Shown here: positions 7,340 through 7,658 of the stretch, piece by piece
Layout of the letters: each line of letters starts with the position of its first letter
Position numbering within the stretch: position 1 is the first letter of the stretch
Assembly: GCA_900546325.1 (NCBI GenBank)
Contig: URCR01000070.1
Location: 1-7,658 of the forward strand
From: an uncultured Lachnospiraceae bacterium
GTDB taxonomy: Bacteria; Bacillota; Clostridia; Lachnospirales; Lachnospiraceae
DNA length: 7,658 nt
Reading direction: 5' to 3'
Position numbers and translations under genes: made by a program
The notes under the pieces: model-generated
Told to the model about the DNA's origin: nothing
What the model saw: the letters and a program-made list of their open reading frames with translations, nothing else
Database searches by the model: none

Positions 7340-7370
7340 ATTTTACCCCCCCCCCGTATAATTTTGTCAA
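7340..7370 (-). promoter_or_regulatory. Putative phase-variable operon promoter with a 10-G spacer tract
   Basis: On the minus strand a perfect -35 TTGACA (7365-7370) and a -10 TAAAAT (7340-7345) are separated by 19 nt (7346-7364), of which the ten nearest the -10 are all G (7346-7355). The predicted transcript start is near 7333, giving a leader of about 60 nt before the Bsp-repeat gene. The best spacer for sigma-A-type promoters is 17 nt, so the 10-G form should be weak and an 8-G form strong. Poly-G or poly-C runs in promoter spacers are known phase switches, for example porA and opc in Neisseria. The hexamers and run are seen directly; switching is inferred. Confidence 0.75.
7346..7355. 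repeat. Homopolymer tract of 10 C (10 G on the minus strand)
   Basis: An uninterrupted run of ten C on the plus strand inside the spacer of the operon promoter. It is by far the longest C or G run in the window, where such runs otherwise hardly pass five. Runs of this length slip during replication, so length may differ between cells and between assemblies. Confidence 0.95.
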
Positions 7371-7484
7371 TTCCCAGGTTTCACCATTTCACGAGGTCTT
7401 TACCCTACTTTGCAATTGTTACTGCTTCCGTCCATCTCCGACTATATATTCTCGTTTTACCTTATATATTTCGCCCTTTTATTT
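7371..7484 (-). promoter_or_regulatory. AT-rich upstream region with two TATATATT direct repeats
   Basis: No gene is visible between the promoter and the terminator. The plus strand contains TATATATT at 7443-7450 and again at 7463-7470, exactly 20 bp apart start to start, about two turns of the helix and so on the same DNA face. They lie 73-100 bp upstream of the -35. This may be an activator or repressor site, or simply AT-rich sequence; nothing else in the region is distinctive. Confidence 0.3.
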
Positions 7485-7540
7485 GTAAAAAAAGAGAATG
7501 TCCTGAATCATGTTTTTCAGAACATTCTCTCTTTTTTTAC
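7485..7540. terminator. Bidirectional intrinsic terminator
   Basis: The inner stem pairs 7503-7507 (CTGAA) with 7516-7520 (TTCAG) around an 8-nt loop. After one C/A mismatch the stem continues with 7493-7501 against 7522-7530. Outside this, an A7 run (7487-7493) faces a T7 run (7532-7538), with GT and AC at the ends, so each strand yields a hairpin followed by a U tract. On the minus strand it lies 53 nt beyond the stop codon of the rightmost gene and should end its transcript. It isolates the operon promoter at 7340-7370 from upstream transcription. Confidence 0.88.
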
Positions 7541-7593
7541 AGCAAGTGCACCGGCTGCCAACTCATGATGGAACACTTGATGATTCCTTACGA
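7541..7593 (-). other. Short 3' untranslated stretch of the rightmost gene
   Basis: This sequence lies between the stop codon at 7594-7596 and the terminator hairpin. No gene or further regulatory element is seen in it. Confidence 0.5.
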
Positions 7594-7658
7594 TTACTCC
7601 TGTGCAAAAGGAACCCACGGACAGCGTTTTGCAATTTCCTGATTATATGCTTCCAGAT
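7594..7658 (-). CDS. C-terminal end of an unidentified protein (5' part outside window)
   Basis: The only plausible reading of this edge is a minus-strand frame of 20 complete codons ending in TAA at 7594-7596. It gives residues LEAYNQEIAKRC followed by PWVPFAQE, a composition typical of real protein. The intrinsic terminator 53 nt downstream, in the same direction, supports a gene ending here. The other two minus frames stop at once or give a basic, unnatural-looking peptide with a later stop at about 7565. Too little is present to name the family, and the terminator argues that it is not part of the operon to its left. Confidence 0.6.
   Translation of the reverse strand, partial: LEAYNQEIAKRCPWVPFAQE

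Noticed and set aside
7138..7341. Minus-strand 67-codon frame beginning at an ATG beside the -10 box.
   Set aside because: The ATG lies at or upstream of the expected transcript start and the frame overlaps the signal peptide region of the real gene in another phase.
7145..7642. 165-codon plus-strand open frame across the promoter region and terminator.
   Set aside because: It crosses a strong terminator hairpin and the poly-C run, starts inside the Bsp-repeat gene, has no ribosome binding site and has no protein-like pattern.

Overview
The window looks like chromosome from a Gram-positive, low-to-moderate GC anaerobe of the Clostridia, most plausibly a gut Lachnospiraceae. This is inferred from strong AGGAGG-type ribosome binding sites, short 12-nt gaps between genes, a GBS-Bsp-repeat secreted protein, an MBOAT/DHHW pair and a lipoprotein with a Gram-positive style signal. 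There is no rRNA, tRNA, phage or IS gene to fix the species. All recognisable genes are on the minus strand, so the window reads right to left.

Layout from right to left. (1) 7594-7658 is the C-terminal end of an unidentified upstream gene. (2) 7485-7540 is a long, nearly symmetrical hairpin flanked by A and T runs, a probable bidirectional terminator that insulates the next unit. (3) 7285-7484 is the control region of the main operon. It holds a consensus -35 (TTGACA) and a good -10 (TAAAAT) separated by 19 nt, of which 10 are an uninterrupted run of G. This is the architecture of a phase-variable promoter tuned by slipped-strand mispairing. (4) 4251-7271 is a 1006-aa secreted protein with seven GBS-Bsp-like repeats in strict A-B-A-B-A-B-A alternation and a C-terminal transglutaminase-like domain with an intact Cys-His-Asp triad. 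(5) 2832-4238 is an AlgI/DltB-type MBOAT membrane O-acyltransferase. (6) 1425-2819 is a DHHW/AlgX-AlgJ-like SGNH-fold partner with its Ser-Asp-His residues in place. (7) 630-1412 is a lipoprotein with an EAQAAA tandem repeat. (8) 1-553 is a membrane-anchored FHA-domain protein that runs off the left edge.

The first four operon genes (4-7 above) are separated by three gaps of exactly 12 nt, and one ribosome binding site overlaps the preceding stop codon, so they are very likely co-transcribed and partly coupled. The FHA gene follows after 76 nt with no convincing terminator, so it probably belongs to the same transcript. My reading (inference) is a cell-surface modification locus. The MBOAT/DHHW pair would move acyl groups across the membrane onto an extracellular polymer, the secreted Bsp/transglutaminase-like protein would bind, process or crosslink wall material, and the lipoprotein and FHA protein would give an envelope-side and a cytosolic, phosphothreonine-sensing component. 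The poly-G promoter would make the whole set switch between cells of one population. This combination is the most interesting thing in the window.
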